DNA of 64,000 bases from Pratylenchus scribneri (GCA_030063045.1 JAQSEB010000059.1:5022001-5086000); one strand, 5' to 3'. Shown: positions 51,931 to 64,000, numbered from the stretch's first letter. The notes: a model not told the origin generated them from the letters alone. Program-made: numbers and translations.

Positions 51931-54899
51931 TTTTGGCCAACCAAATTTGCCACAATCAATTTAATGGAAATACAAAAATGGTTCATCAAATGACCATCCA
52001 ATCCAATCCATTCATTCAATTATCCCCCAAAATCATTTTTTTGCCAACCGCCCATTCATTCGACCATTTCCTCTTCACTTTTGCTCTCTCCTCAATCGAC
52101 CAACCCACTCGCGCACAATCACCCGGAGGAGGAGGGTGGTTGTTCCTCTTGTTGAAGGGTACTCAAAATGGATGGACAAAAGTTGAATTGTCCATAATTG
52201 ATGGGGGGAATAAATCAGGGAAATTATAATGAGGAGAAAAAGGCCAAAAATGAAGTTTAATATTCCTCCCTCTTCATCAATATTAAATTAAATGGTCATG
52301 AATAATTCACCTTTAACAGCAGAGAATTAATCATAAAATGCAAATTAAGTGAATGAAAATTATGGGGGAGAAAGGGAGGTTTTGGCCACGGAAATATGGG
52401 GGCAAAGTACATAAATGGATGGGGAGCTAAGAAAAAGAAAATGGAAGGAACGAGGCCAAAATAAATCCGGAAGTGCAAAAAGTAAGCCATGATTATGAAC
52501 TTTTCCTCCATTTTAATTTTCCCTTTCATTCCCTTGGGCAATGTCAATTTTAATAATTTGATGGGCTTCACCGGAAATGGCATAATCCAACATTGGCAAA
52601 TGCAAATTTCCCCCACTCATTTTGGCCAAATCTTAAATTTATCACCACCAATTGATCATTCTATTTCCCTCTATTTCGGCTATTTAACCCAAATTGGGGC
52701 ATTGTCAATGTCATCCATCTTTCCTCCATTTTCTTGGTATTCTTCCAGCCATTTTGCGCACAATTTTTTTTGTTGAATAAAACATTTTTTCACTTTTTGT
52801 GGCCAAATTTGCATGAATGATAAGGGCAAAGTTGGGTTGGGTCAAACAAAGATGAGACGAAAATGGCTGCAAATTATGCATAATTAATTATTCCAACGAG
52901 GACAATGGAATAAATCCAAATTTAAGGCCAAAAATTCATCCAAATCAATTTACATATTTATAGGCCAAAAAACTCATTCCCTCCTCTCAGATTTTCGCCG
53001 AATTTATCATTTTCCCTTTAAATTGCCATTTCTTTTTCAATTTTTGCCGCCCAAATAATTTCCGCATTTTTGATGCCAATTTGCTCCTCCTCCCCCTTTC
53101 ATCCAATTCACATTCCAATTTCCCTTGGGGTGAAGAAAGTTGCTTGTTCGAGGATTAAAGGAAAATGGGTGAGGGAGAAGATCGGAAAGCAAAAGCCCCA
53201 ATTCCACAAAATTGCAAAAAATGGACAAAAATGATATTCATTTGAATTGGAATGAATTCCTCAAAATTATAAATCCATTTAGGCCACAAAAAATTGATTT
53301 AAAAAGTTGCCGTAAATGACAGTTCATTTTAAACGATGCCGACCGACAAAAGGAATGCCCGAAAAAGTTTCATTCAAATGGTTTTGTCAATCTTTGACAT
53401 TCATATTTTTGAATAATATTCCCCTTCCCTATCCTCTAATTATTCATCAAAATGATTGTCCATCCAAATTCATTCATTTCGAATCCGCCTCATCCATTTC
53501 CCAATTAAGCACATAGTCCAAAGCCCAAACCATTCACAAAACTTCTTCCTTTTACTTTTATATTGTCCCAATTACCAACACATCCTCTCCCCAGTCAGTG
53601 GCCATAATTATACCCCTCAAATCCTCACTTTATTCCGAACAAAGGCCAACATGGCATTTTGAAAGGAAATTGGAGGAAGGAAAACAAAAATGAATTGGGA
53701 GGAGGGGAATGGTTGAATTTGCGTTGAAAATAGACAAAATGAAATGGATTATTGGTCTCGAATAATAATTTATGGGTGAATGTACGCAAAAAAGAATGCC
53801 ATCCATGTGAATTTAAATGAATGTTTTCTTCCCTCATTAAATAATTCATATTTAAATGAAAATGGACGGAGTAGACCGTTGGATGTGAATTCCATTTTGG
53901 GAAATCCAAATGCGCATCAATGATCAATCCCCCAATCAGACGAAATTGAGTGCATAAAATTCCCACAAAAATTATTGGGCAAAGAATTGTCCTTTATAAA
54001 GAAAGGCGAATTATTTTATGGCCATAAAAAAATTCATTTATAGTTTTTATTTTGGCCAATTGAGCTGACTACAATAATAAATAACAATTCCCCCCAAGGC
54101 AATGTCCATCTTTAATGGACCAAAAATGTGAATAAATGATTAAAAATATTTATTAATTCCTCTCAATTCTCTTTTCCAAAGATTTCTTCCACATTTTTGG
54201 CCTTACCTTAACTTAACTGAATGGCAGATATTTTCTGCTTCTTTTTTTGCATGCTTCATTGGATTCTAAGAAAATACTAAAGTTTCTTTTGATTCCAAAG
54301 TTGATACCATTTTGCTGAATTAAATTGAACTGTTTAACATTCATTTCCATCAAATTTATCAAATTTGTTCCAATTAAAGTTACCTCTCAAATGAACAAAA
54401 ATATGGATGGTAAAAATGGATAAAGGTCCTCTTATCCCGATAAATTTATTCTCATTGAAAACAATCCAAAAACATTACCCACAATTTAAACTGTTATTCC
54501 CGCCTAAAATTCTAATATTCTCCCGCACTTTGCCTGTTATTACTGTTGGGTTCATTCATTTCCGATTGATCTTTCGGTGTTTCTGTTTTGCCAGCACCTG
54601 TCATTTTGGTATTGACATTGGCATTCACCCACCCAAATAATAACATTTTTCTGATTAATTCCCCATCCACTTCTGTTGCTGGGCTAATCCCTTCTGTTTC
54701 AGTATTTTCCCCCATAATTTTCACCTGCTAACATGCCAACTCGCTTAATCGTAGAATAGATACTCGGAAATATTTCCCTCCTCATTTCTATCAAAATCAT
54801 TCATCACAAATTTATGCGCAAATGAATGAATTTGGGGAGAATAAGCAAATGCACCATAATAATATTCCCCATTTTAAGATATTCATCCATCCAATTTAT
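51931..54899. other. Intergenic region, no gene recognised
   Basis: About 3 kb, AT-rich, with many ATTCATTCAT and TTTTGGCC words. Frames up to 113 aa occur but match no family and lack consistent splice partners. No RNA gene or strong repeat identified. The last part should contain the GPCR promoter. Confidence 0.4.
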
Positions 54900-56725
54900 A
54901 TGGACAATTCCACCGTCAACATTGCCCCAATTCCATCTGGCACAATTTCCCCGGAATTGGCAATCTCCTCCTCCGCCTCCACCTTCCTTCCATTTCCGAC
55001 CCCTTCGCCCATTTCGATGGCCACCAATTTCACGATGCCCCCCTGCGTCGACATGAATCGCCTTCTTTGGGCCCTTCGCCGGGATCCAACTGCTCGTCCC
55101 ATTGTGGCTACCATTTTTGCCCTTCTTTATTCCCTCATTGTCGTTGTCGGCGTTTGCGGCAATTTTTGCGTACTTTTGGCCATCAGCCGCACCAAATCCC
55201 TCCAAACCGTCTCCAATCTCTTCATTTTGGCCCTCTCCTGTTCCGACATTGTTGTTTGCTCTGTTTCGGCCACATTCACCCCGTTTACCGCCTTTCACAA
55301 AGTTTGGGTTTTTGGCCCTCTCCTTTGCTCTCTCGTCCCATTTATTGCGGTTCATTTCCAATTTTCATCCATCCAAATCCAAATTCGCCAAATCCCTTCA
55401 GGGCACTTCCCTTTGTTTTTCTACATTTACATTGGCCGCCATTTCAGTTGATCGTTTCCTGCTAATTCGATTCCCTTTGAACAATCAACTTCGCCATCGA
55501 CATGCTCTTTCCATCATTTTGGTCAATTCAAATTGTTTTTCCTTCCTATTTAACTCATCCCACTTTTCAGTTAATCAGTTCCCTTTCAATCACTCTCAGT
55601 TTGCCAATGCTTTTCACCCAAAAATTGTTTAAAATGGTTGGCCAATTTCAACATAAATTTAATCCATTTATTAATTAAAGGACGGTTATTGTGGCGAATT
55701 CTGTTTTGAGCATTGGGCGCCAAATGAAAAGCTTCGAGAAATTTATGGCACTTTGCTCCTCATTATCCAATTTGTGGTACCTTTGACCGTCATTACATTT
55801 TGCTATACGGGCATTTCTGTACGACTCAATAAAGTATGCACAATTTTTTGGAATAATTCATTTTTTTGATGGATTTTTAAACGTGTTTCACTTAAATTAA
55901 TTGTAATTGTGTTTTAATTTTAAATAACCATACATAGGATATTTGCCCATAAAAGGATTAAACATAGGAATGTCTCATCAAATATAAATAATTTTCCTCG
56001 ATTTCCGCTCAACCTTTCAATAGTGCAATTTAGCATCACACCATTAATTGCACGTATTTTCAGAATATTTTATTACGGCGAAAAAAGATGGGCAATTCAT
56101 GGCAAATTCATCATCAACAAATGGCGAATAGACGGAGACAAAGAACAAATCGAATGTTTGTATTGATGGTTTTTGCTTTCGTATTGAGGTGAATAGGATA
56201 AAAAGGAGGGATAATGGATTTAATTGGATAAAAATGAATTTATTTTAAGCTGGATTTGGACGGTCATGTTTAACATTCTCAGAGACTTTGGTCTATTACC
56301 TGGATTCATTTCGGAACAGGAATTCCTCTACGGCATAATCACTCATGTGATTGCCATGACTTCAACGGTAAAAAGGAGAAAATGTTCAAAATCGGTTTAT
56401 TTTTCAGATATGGAATCCAATTCTTTATGCCCTTTTGAATATGCAACTTCGAAATGCTTTCCTTCAACTCATCCCCAGGAGCATAAGAAAATGCCTCACT
56501 CATGAGAAATTGACCCAATTTGGCACAAAATCAGCAGAAAAAAGCCTACATCGGTTATTGGTCCCAACGCCAATACCGCCTCCGGGTGGAACTTTGACAA
56601 ATGCAAAATTGGCTGCGGCCAGTTTATTTCTTTTGAAAGGATCAAATAAAAAATTATCATCTGCCGAAGATGGAATTGGAATGGCAGAAGCTGATCCTCT
56701 CAATCCACCAGATATACATTTGTGA
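54900..56725 (+). CDS. Rhodopsin-class GPCR, neuropeptide (NPY/npr-like) receptor
   Basis: Seven exons: 54900-55349, 55402-55521, 55571-55636, 55681-55833, 56064-56188, 56250-56367, 56408-56725; 1350 nt, 449 aa. The N-terminus has N-glycosylation sequons (DNST, TNFT). TM1 has GVCGNF (GN motif), TM2 LALSCSD, TM3 ends SVDRFLLIRFP (DRF for DRY), the second extracellular loop has GDGYCGEFCF-like Cys, TM5 LLLIIQFVVPLTVITFCY, and TM6 MFVLMVFAFVLSWIWTVMFN. TM6 reads SWIW where most NPY-like receptors have CWLP. TM7 ends WNPILYALLN. The C-tail is Pro/Ser/Lys-rich. An upstream in-frame ATG at 54822 would add 26 residues; 54900 was chosen because it opens next to glycosylation sites. Ligand unknown. 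Confidence 0.9.
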
Positions 56726-56815
56726 TTATTTTCTTATAATTGAATGATCTCATAAATAATTTAATTTATTAATTGATATAAAAATGAAATATAAATTCAA
56801 TTTTTTCCCATCATT

Positions 56816-59800
56816 TCACATTTTTCTCCTTCCATCTTTGTCGAATTGGAAAAGCACAAATCGAAGGTAGTAAAAACCTTGAAATTTTAATTACAATAAA
56901 GTGTAAAAAACTCACAAAGAAATAAAAGGTAAAGTGTTGGGAAAGCAACTCGACTGACAATATCCACTCTTTTGGATAATTCCACTCCGGAACCAAGAAA
57001 ATTCCGCAGCCTTTTCAATGAATGAATTCGCGGCGATTTTCGACGTTTTGCATAAAAATTATTGTTTTCCAAATGTAGGGGAGGGCGTTCGGAACTTCCG
57101 GTCGACACCCTCTGCAATGGTTTTTGTTGCTGATTTTGTTGTTGAATTGGTGGAGAAGAATTTGGCGCAAAAAAGTCAGGATGGTAAAAATTTGAAGGTG
57201 GGGCCAATGTTGGGGGCGGTGGACAAAGACATTCCTACAAATTATAATTAATTTGTATTGGATTTTGGATAATATACTTGTTGGTAAGCAGTGCTCTTTC
57301 GACCCATCCTTTTGCCTCTTTTCTCCATACTCATAAATTCCCGTCGGCCATAATAATTGACCAAAGCATATTCCAATAATGCGGCAAAAATGAATGCCAA
57401 ACATGCGCCAATCCAAACGTCCACGGCCTAAAAAATGAATTAAATGTTATGCCCTAATGAAATGACCTCTGCTAATAATGCCTATGGATGGAGCCTTTCC
57501 TTTTTTCCTATTGTACCGCCACTTTTTGTCTAATCACCTCACTACCTACCTGTCAATCAAATATTGCCCCAATCCACATTTATAAACGCTCTATTTCTCC
57601 AATGGTCCTTTTTCCTCCCTTACTTTTTCGCTGTTCATTTTATTTTTTATTATTCCTATTTTCACGCATAACTATAAATAATAATTTAAAGCCCAACAGT
57701 TCCCCTTTAATCCCTTCCCCATCCCCTTCTCTGGGCCACCTGCTTATTAGGCTCTCGGCGAAACCTGGGGCGAGAGCCTAGGCCCAGCTATCGCTCCAAA
57801 CAACTTTAGTCCTAAATTATGATATAGTAATACGTACCTTAATATAACTGACGGGCGGCAATTTTGAATTAATCCCTGAAGCTTGGGTGGTCATTGTGAG
57901 CAAACTTAATTGAAATAAACAATATACAGGGTGGCCGAAAAATCCGTTCCCACTTGTTTTTTATCATAACTTTATTACAAATAAAGATAAATGGATTAAA
58001 ATACAATCAAATGATGGACAAAAGAAAGGGGTATAACAATAATTAAATTGATTCAAAATGGCCACCCTTGGCTTTGATACATAGACGTAAACGTTTGGGG
58101 AAATTTTCGCAAATGGCACGCAGCTCTTGGACCGGAATTTTCGCCCATTCCCTAAGAAGGGACTGTCGTAATGACTCCAAATTTTTATGTGGTTTAGCAC
58201 AGGCCCTGGCCTCCAAAATGGACCATACAGAATAATCCATAGGGTTCAGATCCGGGGAATAGGGAGGCCATTCTTCGGTGGAAATGAACCCAGGCAAATG
58301 GTCCCGACACCACTCCTGAACTTCTCGGGCCTTATGGGCGGGGGCAGAGTCTTGCTGAAAAATCCATTCCCTATTCCCGAAATGGGTCCTGGCCCAAGGT
58401 TCTAAAACCCCCTGGAGAATTTCTTGAAGGTAGTAGTTTTTGTTGATTTTGACCCCCGGATCCACAAAAAGCAGCGGAGTCTTACCCGATGAGCAAATTC
58501 CGGCCCAAACCATTAATTGTTGGGGATGTTGGGAATGGGAAACAATCTTATCAGAAAGAGGAGGTTTTGTTGTCCATATTCTGTCATTTTGATGATTATG
58601 CGCCACCTCGATGGTGAAGATTTTTTCATCCGAAAACAGAATCTCAGGACCTGCGTGCCGCTGAAGGAGGAGTCGACATCTTTGGACTCTAATTCTTTTG
58701 TTTTGATCATTCAGAAATTGAACTTTTTGGAGCTTGTAGGCCTTTATCCCAAGTTCAGATTTTGCAATGCATCGAACCGATGTTCTTCCAATTCCGGTTT
58801 CACGGGCCACTTTTCTCATTGAGATCCTTGAATTTCGCTTGACTCGCATTTTGATGATTTTCCGGTTTCTGGGTGTGTTCACTGACTTGGGTCTTCCGCT
58901 TCTTTTGAGGTCCTCTATTGTGCCAAATTCCCTATACAATTTATTTGGACTTTTTCTTTGAAATTTTTTTTACCGGAATTTTTTGATGATTTTGCTCACA
59001 CCCCTTTTGGAGAGGCCAACTTGGGTTGCAATCTTTGAAGGCGCCATTCCCGAATTAAATAATGCAATAGCGGAATTTCTTTTATCAGCCATTATAGGAA
59101 AATGTTTGGGCTAAAAAATGAACTATAATTCAATAATCCCACGAATGAATGAAAATCAATAAAATAAAAATAAAAGTGGGAACGGATTTTTCGGCCACCC
59201 TGTAAATTGATTTCACTAATTGCAGAATTTACGTTGTGACTCCGAGGGAAACACGAGCCGGAACTGTAATTAATGGATAGTGGAATATATTTCGTGATTA
59301 AATAAATAACCTGCATCCTTATCGAGCCAAAATGAAACCTTCAATAATGTGAAGTATAATGAAATTTATTTTTTAATTACCCAAGAAACAACGACAAGCA
59401 TGACACCTTCAATTGAAATTGAAATAAATTTATTATTTATTTTAATTATCTTAAAACCAACAAGGAATGTAAAGTTGGATGAGATAATAGCTGAAAGAAA
59501 CATAGAGAAGAATGTTGATGTATTCACATATTTTACCTGTATTCACGGCGAAGTAACAATTTCAGACGGACACAAGAATATTCACCTGAAATATTTATAA
59601 ACTAATAAATAAATAAAAATTGATTGTCTCTCTAATCATTTTAATAATATTAACTAATTCCCATCCCAAAAATTAGCGTTTATTATATCAAAGGCATATA
59701 ACTTTATTATTGTTGAGAGACATAAAATTTAAATAAATTAAATTGTAGCGGACACTTTGGGCTTTCCAATGGTATATCATTTCTGCTGATTGGTTATTGC

Positions 59801-62800
59801 CTCAGTGAAATATGGGCGTGCCAAAAACTGATACAGGTAGAGTTAATCGTTCACTTGTCACTTCCCTTTCCTTCTTCCAGTTATAAAATAAAGAGAAAGG
59901 AGATATGGTACTCCGTTTGATGGAAATGAAAGGAAGACAATCTTCTCTTTCTCCAGGCTATTATTGATGAGAAGATAGAATACGGTTACCGTTATCCATT
60001 TCCCTTGTTTGAAATAAGCTTGAGGGAACACAAATCTTCTCTGCTGATTAAATTGAATCCAGTATTGGTTTTTGGCCTTACTCCTGTACGGCAATAATCA
60101 ATATTGGAAGGTAATATATCATTTTAAAGCTTAAAGTGTCCTCTACAATTTGGCATATTTAAATTTTATGCCTCTCAATAATAAAAAAAGTTACATGTCT
60201 TTGAATAAGCCGCTTATTTTATAAAATGTTTTAATTAGTCCCCACCATTCATTTATATTTGAAAAAGCGAAGCAAATTAATATTAACTCAATATTAAAAA
60301 TTAATTTTATCTATTAATCACGGCAAATCGGCAAAAAATAAATTGTGTGAATGGCAAAAGCAATTATTTATTTATTTGGGAACAAAACAATATTAGAATT
60401 TTTAGCAGGAGGGATGGAATGAGCATTGTTTCAATATTTGCATGAATAAATTTAGTATTTAATTGTGAGGGAATAGCCGGGGGATAAAGCAATTCAAACA
60501 TAAAAATTGAATATTCCAATTGTTGGGCATTGGTTTTGGTTCACATCAAATAAACTGCCCAATAGAGAACTATAAATATGGATGGAAACATTAATTTGCA
60601 TATAAAATAAATGAATGTACCATTGAAGCATGCATATCCAATTGGGAATACCTGAAATTATCATAATACATTATTGGGCATAAATCTTACCAGTCTGGAA
60701 ACAACATCAATCCGTTTGGATCTTTCCTTGTATCGGCGAACAAAAAGTCGGCAACAAAGTCGAAAACAAATTCCCAATCTTTTTGGCTGATGTTGTTGTA
60801 AATGTACGAAAGAATGTCTGTTGGATTGGGTGGCGCTTTGTTGTGCCGTTGGAGTTGGATGGAGAAGGGATTGGAATTGTTGTTGATGTGGGGAATGGGC
60901 ATTACTGTCCAGATGGTGAATGCCGGAGGTGGCATCAATTGATTGATGATGGACTACGGCCGAATTATATTGTTGATGTAATTTTATCATTCTTTGTTGT
61001 GTTGAACTGATGTCCTTTCGTGCCGCATAATTCACCAATGCAAATTCCAACAATGCACCAAAAATGAATGCCATACAAACCTGCGAAAAAATGGATTAAT
61101 ATTTTAATTTAATTTTGCCTCACTCCAATCCAAACATCCACTGCTTTTGTGTAGGAAACGGGTGGCAATTTGGCATTGATGCCACTGGATTGGGTGGTCA
61201 TTGTGAGCAAAGTGGTCACGCCTAATGTAACGCGGGCCGGAACACTGTCCTGCGATGGAATTCATTTATTTTATTTAAAAATTAATTAAACTTTATCCAG
61301 CCAAAAAGAGACCCAGGAAACGATGACAAGCATGCATGATGGAATATAAAGCTGTAATATTTTGGTTAAATCAATTCAAAAAATATTCCAACCTGAAGAA
61401 GATAATAGCTGAATTCGCGCCTCAAAATCATCTAAAAATAATATTCCCTCCGGCAATAATCATTTCCCCTTTTTTAACCTTTGTTCGAAGGCAAGAATAT
61501 TCGCCTGGAATTTTGATGAAAAAAGGGAAAATATTTGTTAGAAGCGAACAAAGGGCAAAGCGAAATTCAAACAATTTTTGGGTTAGAAAATATGCCAAAA
61601 TCCAAAAAATGAGAATATTTAAAAATGTACCTGTATTCGTTTTGCTGGTGCAATAATCCGTCAGCACATCCTGAAGTTCAAATGAGGGCAAACTTTGACG
61701 TAAACCTAAAATTAATTTAAATAAATGTACGAAATAATCACCAGATTTTACCTTCTTTTTGTTGGATTGGATTGTCCCTTTTCCATTCATATTTGATATC
61801 ATCAGTTGTATATGCATCTAATTGAGTGATTTTAATTGGAATAATTAATTTAAATTTACAGCTGGCCAAATCGATTAAGCAAGTTTGCCTATCCAATGGA
61901 TAATATTCCAAACTCATTGGGCAAGAAAGAACTAATGATAATCTGAAAAAAGGACGGATTACTTGTTGAACATATATGTTTTTAGATTGTACCGAACACT
62001 ATAGAGAATTTGGCCATTTGGATGAATCCGAATGAGGACATTTGGCTTGTCGATTAAATGCCTCCTCGCTTCTCTTAATATTTGAATCATTTCTTAATCA
62101 GAAAAATAAATTAAAACTTTTCATTCTGGAAGAAAGTGTCCGGCATCTAAATTCAATTCATTTTAACGATGAAATGCGCCATTTACATTCAATTTACCCA
62201 AATTTGTTGACTTAAATCCGCCTGTTCGCTGGTGGCCAAAACAACGAAAGATGGCACTTCCGTTTCTTTAATTGAATTGAAATTATTTCGGCAATTGTTT
62301 TGTTCTCACCTTCATCAGCAAAACGGCCATACGCTAATCGTGGATCCCACCATTCCTCACGAAAAATTAATAAATCAAAAAAATTTTGGCACAAAAATTT
62401 GAATATGGTATTGGAGAATTGAGTACCCCCGATTGCCCAGCGGCAATTCTTTTGGACATATTAAGTGGCGAAAACCATTCCGGGAATATTAATAGCATTT
62501 GAAAGCCCAAAAGTTTCCTCTATAATTTGCCATTTTTAATTTTATGAAATCCACTTTTAAAATAAATTTCTTTGGGTAAAATAATGACGAATTTTTTGAA
62601 GTAAAATCACTTCTTCTACAGATGTTTTAATTTGTAATAAAATTAAAGTCAAATTGTGAGGAAAGAGGATTTTTAGGGCTTTCAAATGGTATATCGCTTT
62701 CTCATTGTCAGAATGGTCATCGTATCGGGGCAAAAAGAATGGCCCGAGGGTTCAATCAGCGGTATTCAATCTTCTTGTTTCCTAATGAAAATTCAATTCA

Positions 62801-63543
62801 ATCTTTATTCTATTGATATCGATAGTCTCTAAGTGTCTAGATTTTGGATTTTTGGTGATATGATTAGGAAATTATTAGTTAAATTCGGCAAAAAAAATAC
62901 CGGAATGTGAATTGAGCACTGTCTGAAAAAATAATGAATGTGTGAAATTTTCCTAAATAAAACTAACATTCCATATTCACATCATCAATTTTGGAGATCG
63001 AACGGAGGTAGATCTAAGCTTTTTTGTGAAATTATAAACAACAGAATTGGACCAAAACAACAAACATTGACTGAAACAATCACAGGGCCACCCGTATCTA
63101 ATAAAAATATGTTTCATTTTATCAAAAAAGGGCACAAATACCTGCCCAAGAGTCATTTTTGCCACGAGGCCGTACCCTCCAATCTGTGATTGAATTGATT
63201 AGAATTATTAATGGGGAATGGGGAATAGGACAAACCATAGTCGCGCAACACTTTCTGAATGATTTCCTGCAATTAACAAAACATTTTATCCGAACTGATC
63301 CAATCAAAATTGCCCTTATTCTCTTGCCTGTTCTTTGAGCTTTTTCTTCGCATTGTAAAGGATTGGCTCATCCGGTGGTAATCCTAAAGAAAGACATGGC
63401 AACAAAAGTGCCAACCAACAAAGTCGCATCCTTTCGCCCATCGGCGTTGATTGCCTGGCTCCAGTGGAACGATTTTGTCGTGAAATGGAACCAGCCGATG
63501 TGGAAGGGATAACAACGATTGGAGGGGGCCGAGGACTGGGCAT
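56816..63543 (-). CDS. avr-14: Glutamate-gated chloride channel subunit gene with two alternative membrane modules
   Basis: Cys-loop anion channel, the target class of avermectins. Shared exons (63543-61631): signal peptide [70 protein letters not shown], then the Cys-loop [15 protein letters not shown], ending [11 protein letters not shown]. Module A (61504-60541): [56 protein letters not shown]3 [19 protein letters not shown], a His/Gln-rich loop and TM4, giving about 510 aa. Module B (59585-56816) repeats the same exons: [20 protein letters not shown], then [37 protein letters not shown]4, giving about 530 aa. Both modules start in the phase left by the shared exon end at 61631. C. elegans avr-14 likewise makes two subunits from one shared extracellular domain. 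First intron has a GC donor (63327). The 62901-62359 junction lacks an AG acceptor. Confidence 0.92.
57927..59202 (-). mobile_element. Tc1/mariner (DD37D, maT-like) transposon
   Basis: 1276 bp with perfect terminal inverted repeats of about 29 bp (CAGGGTGGCCGAAAAATCCG...) flanked by TA on both sides (57925-57926 and 59203-59204). It encodes a transposase on the - strand. It sits inside a small intron of avr-14 module B (59232-57905), splitting it without touching the splice sites. Confidence 0.96.
58043..59091 (-). pseudogene. Mariner-family transposase with one in-frame stop
   Basis: Frame from ATG 59091 starts [15 protein letters not shown] with a helix-turn-helix ([20 protein letters not shown]), meets a TAA near 58973, then continues in the same frame to 58043. 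Catalytic triad: [14 protein letters not shown], and SPDLNPMDY, with 37 residues between the second and third Asp, as in maT (DD37D) elements. GRPKS linker present. The single stop and intact remainder suggest recent inactivation; the longest uninterrupted frame (from 58939) is 298 aa. Confidence 0.9.
59698..60193. repeat. Inverted-repeat (MITE-like) element between avr-14 modules
   Basis: Left end AACTTTATTATTGTTGAGAG with CATAAAATTTAAAT and AAATTGTAG..GGACACTTT is matched in reverse at 60105-60193. Arms are about 85 bases with a few mismatches. The 330-base interior has no recognisable coding region. It lies between module A and module B. Confidence 0.75.
62491..62697. repeat. Second, smaller MITE-like element in avr-14 intron
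   Basis: GCATTTGAAAGCCCAAAAG and CCTCTATAATTTG at the left are echoed in reverse at 62640-62697 (GAGGAAAGAGG, GGGCTTTCAAATGGTATATC). The end word CTTTC.AATGGTATATC is shared with the 59.7-kb element, so the two are probably one family. It lies in the intron between exons 6 and 7. Confidence 0.65.
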
Positions 63544-64000
63544 TTTAGTGAGAAAAATGGGAATTAAATTCTGTAAAAATATGGGGAATTGAATTGAAAA
63601 GAAGGAGTCGAAGGAGGGGGGCTAATCGAAGAAGGGTCAAAATCTGAGAATGAGGCGTTTTTTGTCATCCAAAAGGGAAGTAAGGCTTCCTGAAGATTGG
63701 CACACTAAATTGGCCAAAACAGAGGTAAAAAGGAGGAAAGAGGACAGAAGGAAGGCGGCACATGTGGGAGTTTGCGCCAATGTCTACGAAGAAATTTGAC
63801 ACTCGGCATCGGCACTTTGTGCCATCGCAAAAAAGGCGGCAGAGGGGTTGACGGCACACGCAAAAGAGGAAGGAAGGGTGATTCGGCCGGAGGCAAAATT
63901 ATTTTATTTTGACTGATATTAGCCGTGAAAATGTCAAACATTTTTTATGAATCAATCAAATTTAAACACCGATACATGAAAATGCCGAAAAATATGTTTA

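Noticed and set aside
53625..53966. 113-aa frame on the - strand
   Set aside because: No family resemblance and no partner exons; probably chance in AT-rich DNA.
59092..60094. A separate upstream ligand-binding part for avr-14 module B
   Set aside because: No Cys-loop or other GluCl extracellular sequence lies between modules A and B; alternative splicing from the shared exons fits the phases.
60783..61010. 75-aa frame antisense to the avr-14 module A loop exon
   Set aside because: A shadow of the His/Gln-rich TM3-TM4 loop coding sequence on the other strand.

Overview
The window reads as nuclear DNA of a nematode, most likely a plant-parasitic tylenchid (cyst-nematode-like). The evidence is a 126-codon major sperm protein gene, an avr-14-type glutamate-gated chloride channel with two alternative membrane modules, a DC-STAMP/SPE-42-like sperm protein, a five-domain Staufen and short introns (mostly about 40-60 nt). 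At least eight introns need a GC donor to keep the reading frame, which fits the GC-AG-rich genomes of that group. The species assignment is inference; nematode is secure. No operon or bacterial feature is seen.

Layout. 1-2.9 kb: no supportable gene, one 380-bp foldback element. 2.9-5.1 kb (+): flavin-containing monooxygenase with a 1-bp frameshift. 5.2-7.5 kb (-): caspase with two CARD-like domains before p20/p10. 7.5-10.4 kb: low-complexity intergenic DNA. 10.4-17.8 kb (+): membrane adenylate cyclase whose first intron holds a 929-bp near-perfect palindrome. 18.1-18.7 kb: 26-bp tandem array. 21.6-25.1 kb (+): AKT kinase. 25.5-27.1 kb (-): SLC35A-type nucleotide-sugar transporter. 27.7-28.7 kb: second tandem array with a core complementary to the first. 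29.3-29.6 kb (-): small secreted, neuropeptide-precursor-like gene. 31.0-34.9 kb (-): Staufen. 35.8-41.2 kb: sperm neighbourhood of MSP (-), TTBK-like kinase (+) and DC-STAMP protein (-). 41.4-48.1 kb (-): P4-ATPase flippase with introns full of repeats, several carrying tRNA B-box sequence. 48.5-50.7 kb (-): asparagine synthetase. 51.3-51.9 kb (-): 98-aa single-pass membrane protein. 54.9-56.7 kb (+): neuropeptide-type GPCR. 56.8-63.5 kb (-): avr-14-like channel gene, one shared ligand-binding module plus two alternative transmembrane modules, with a mariner (DD37D) element in an intron of the second.

Gene models were built by hand from conserved protein sequence, GT/GC-AG splice sites and frame. 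Where all exons were resolved (caspase, AKT, MSP, TTBK kinase, GPCR, transporter, both small genes, both avr-14 isoforms) the summed exon lengths are multiples of three. The avr-14 sums rely on one non-AG acceptor. The FMO sum is exactly one base short. No single new multi-gene system is evident. The most interesting points are the tandem-CARD caspase, the avr-14 module layout with its transposon, the long palindrome, the B-box intronic repeats, and a 26-nt 3'-end sequence shared by the MSP and kinase genes.
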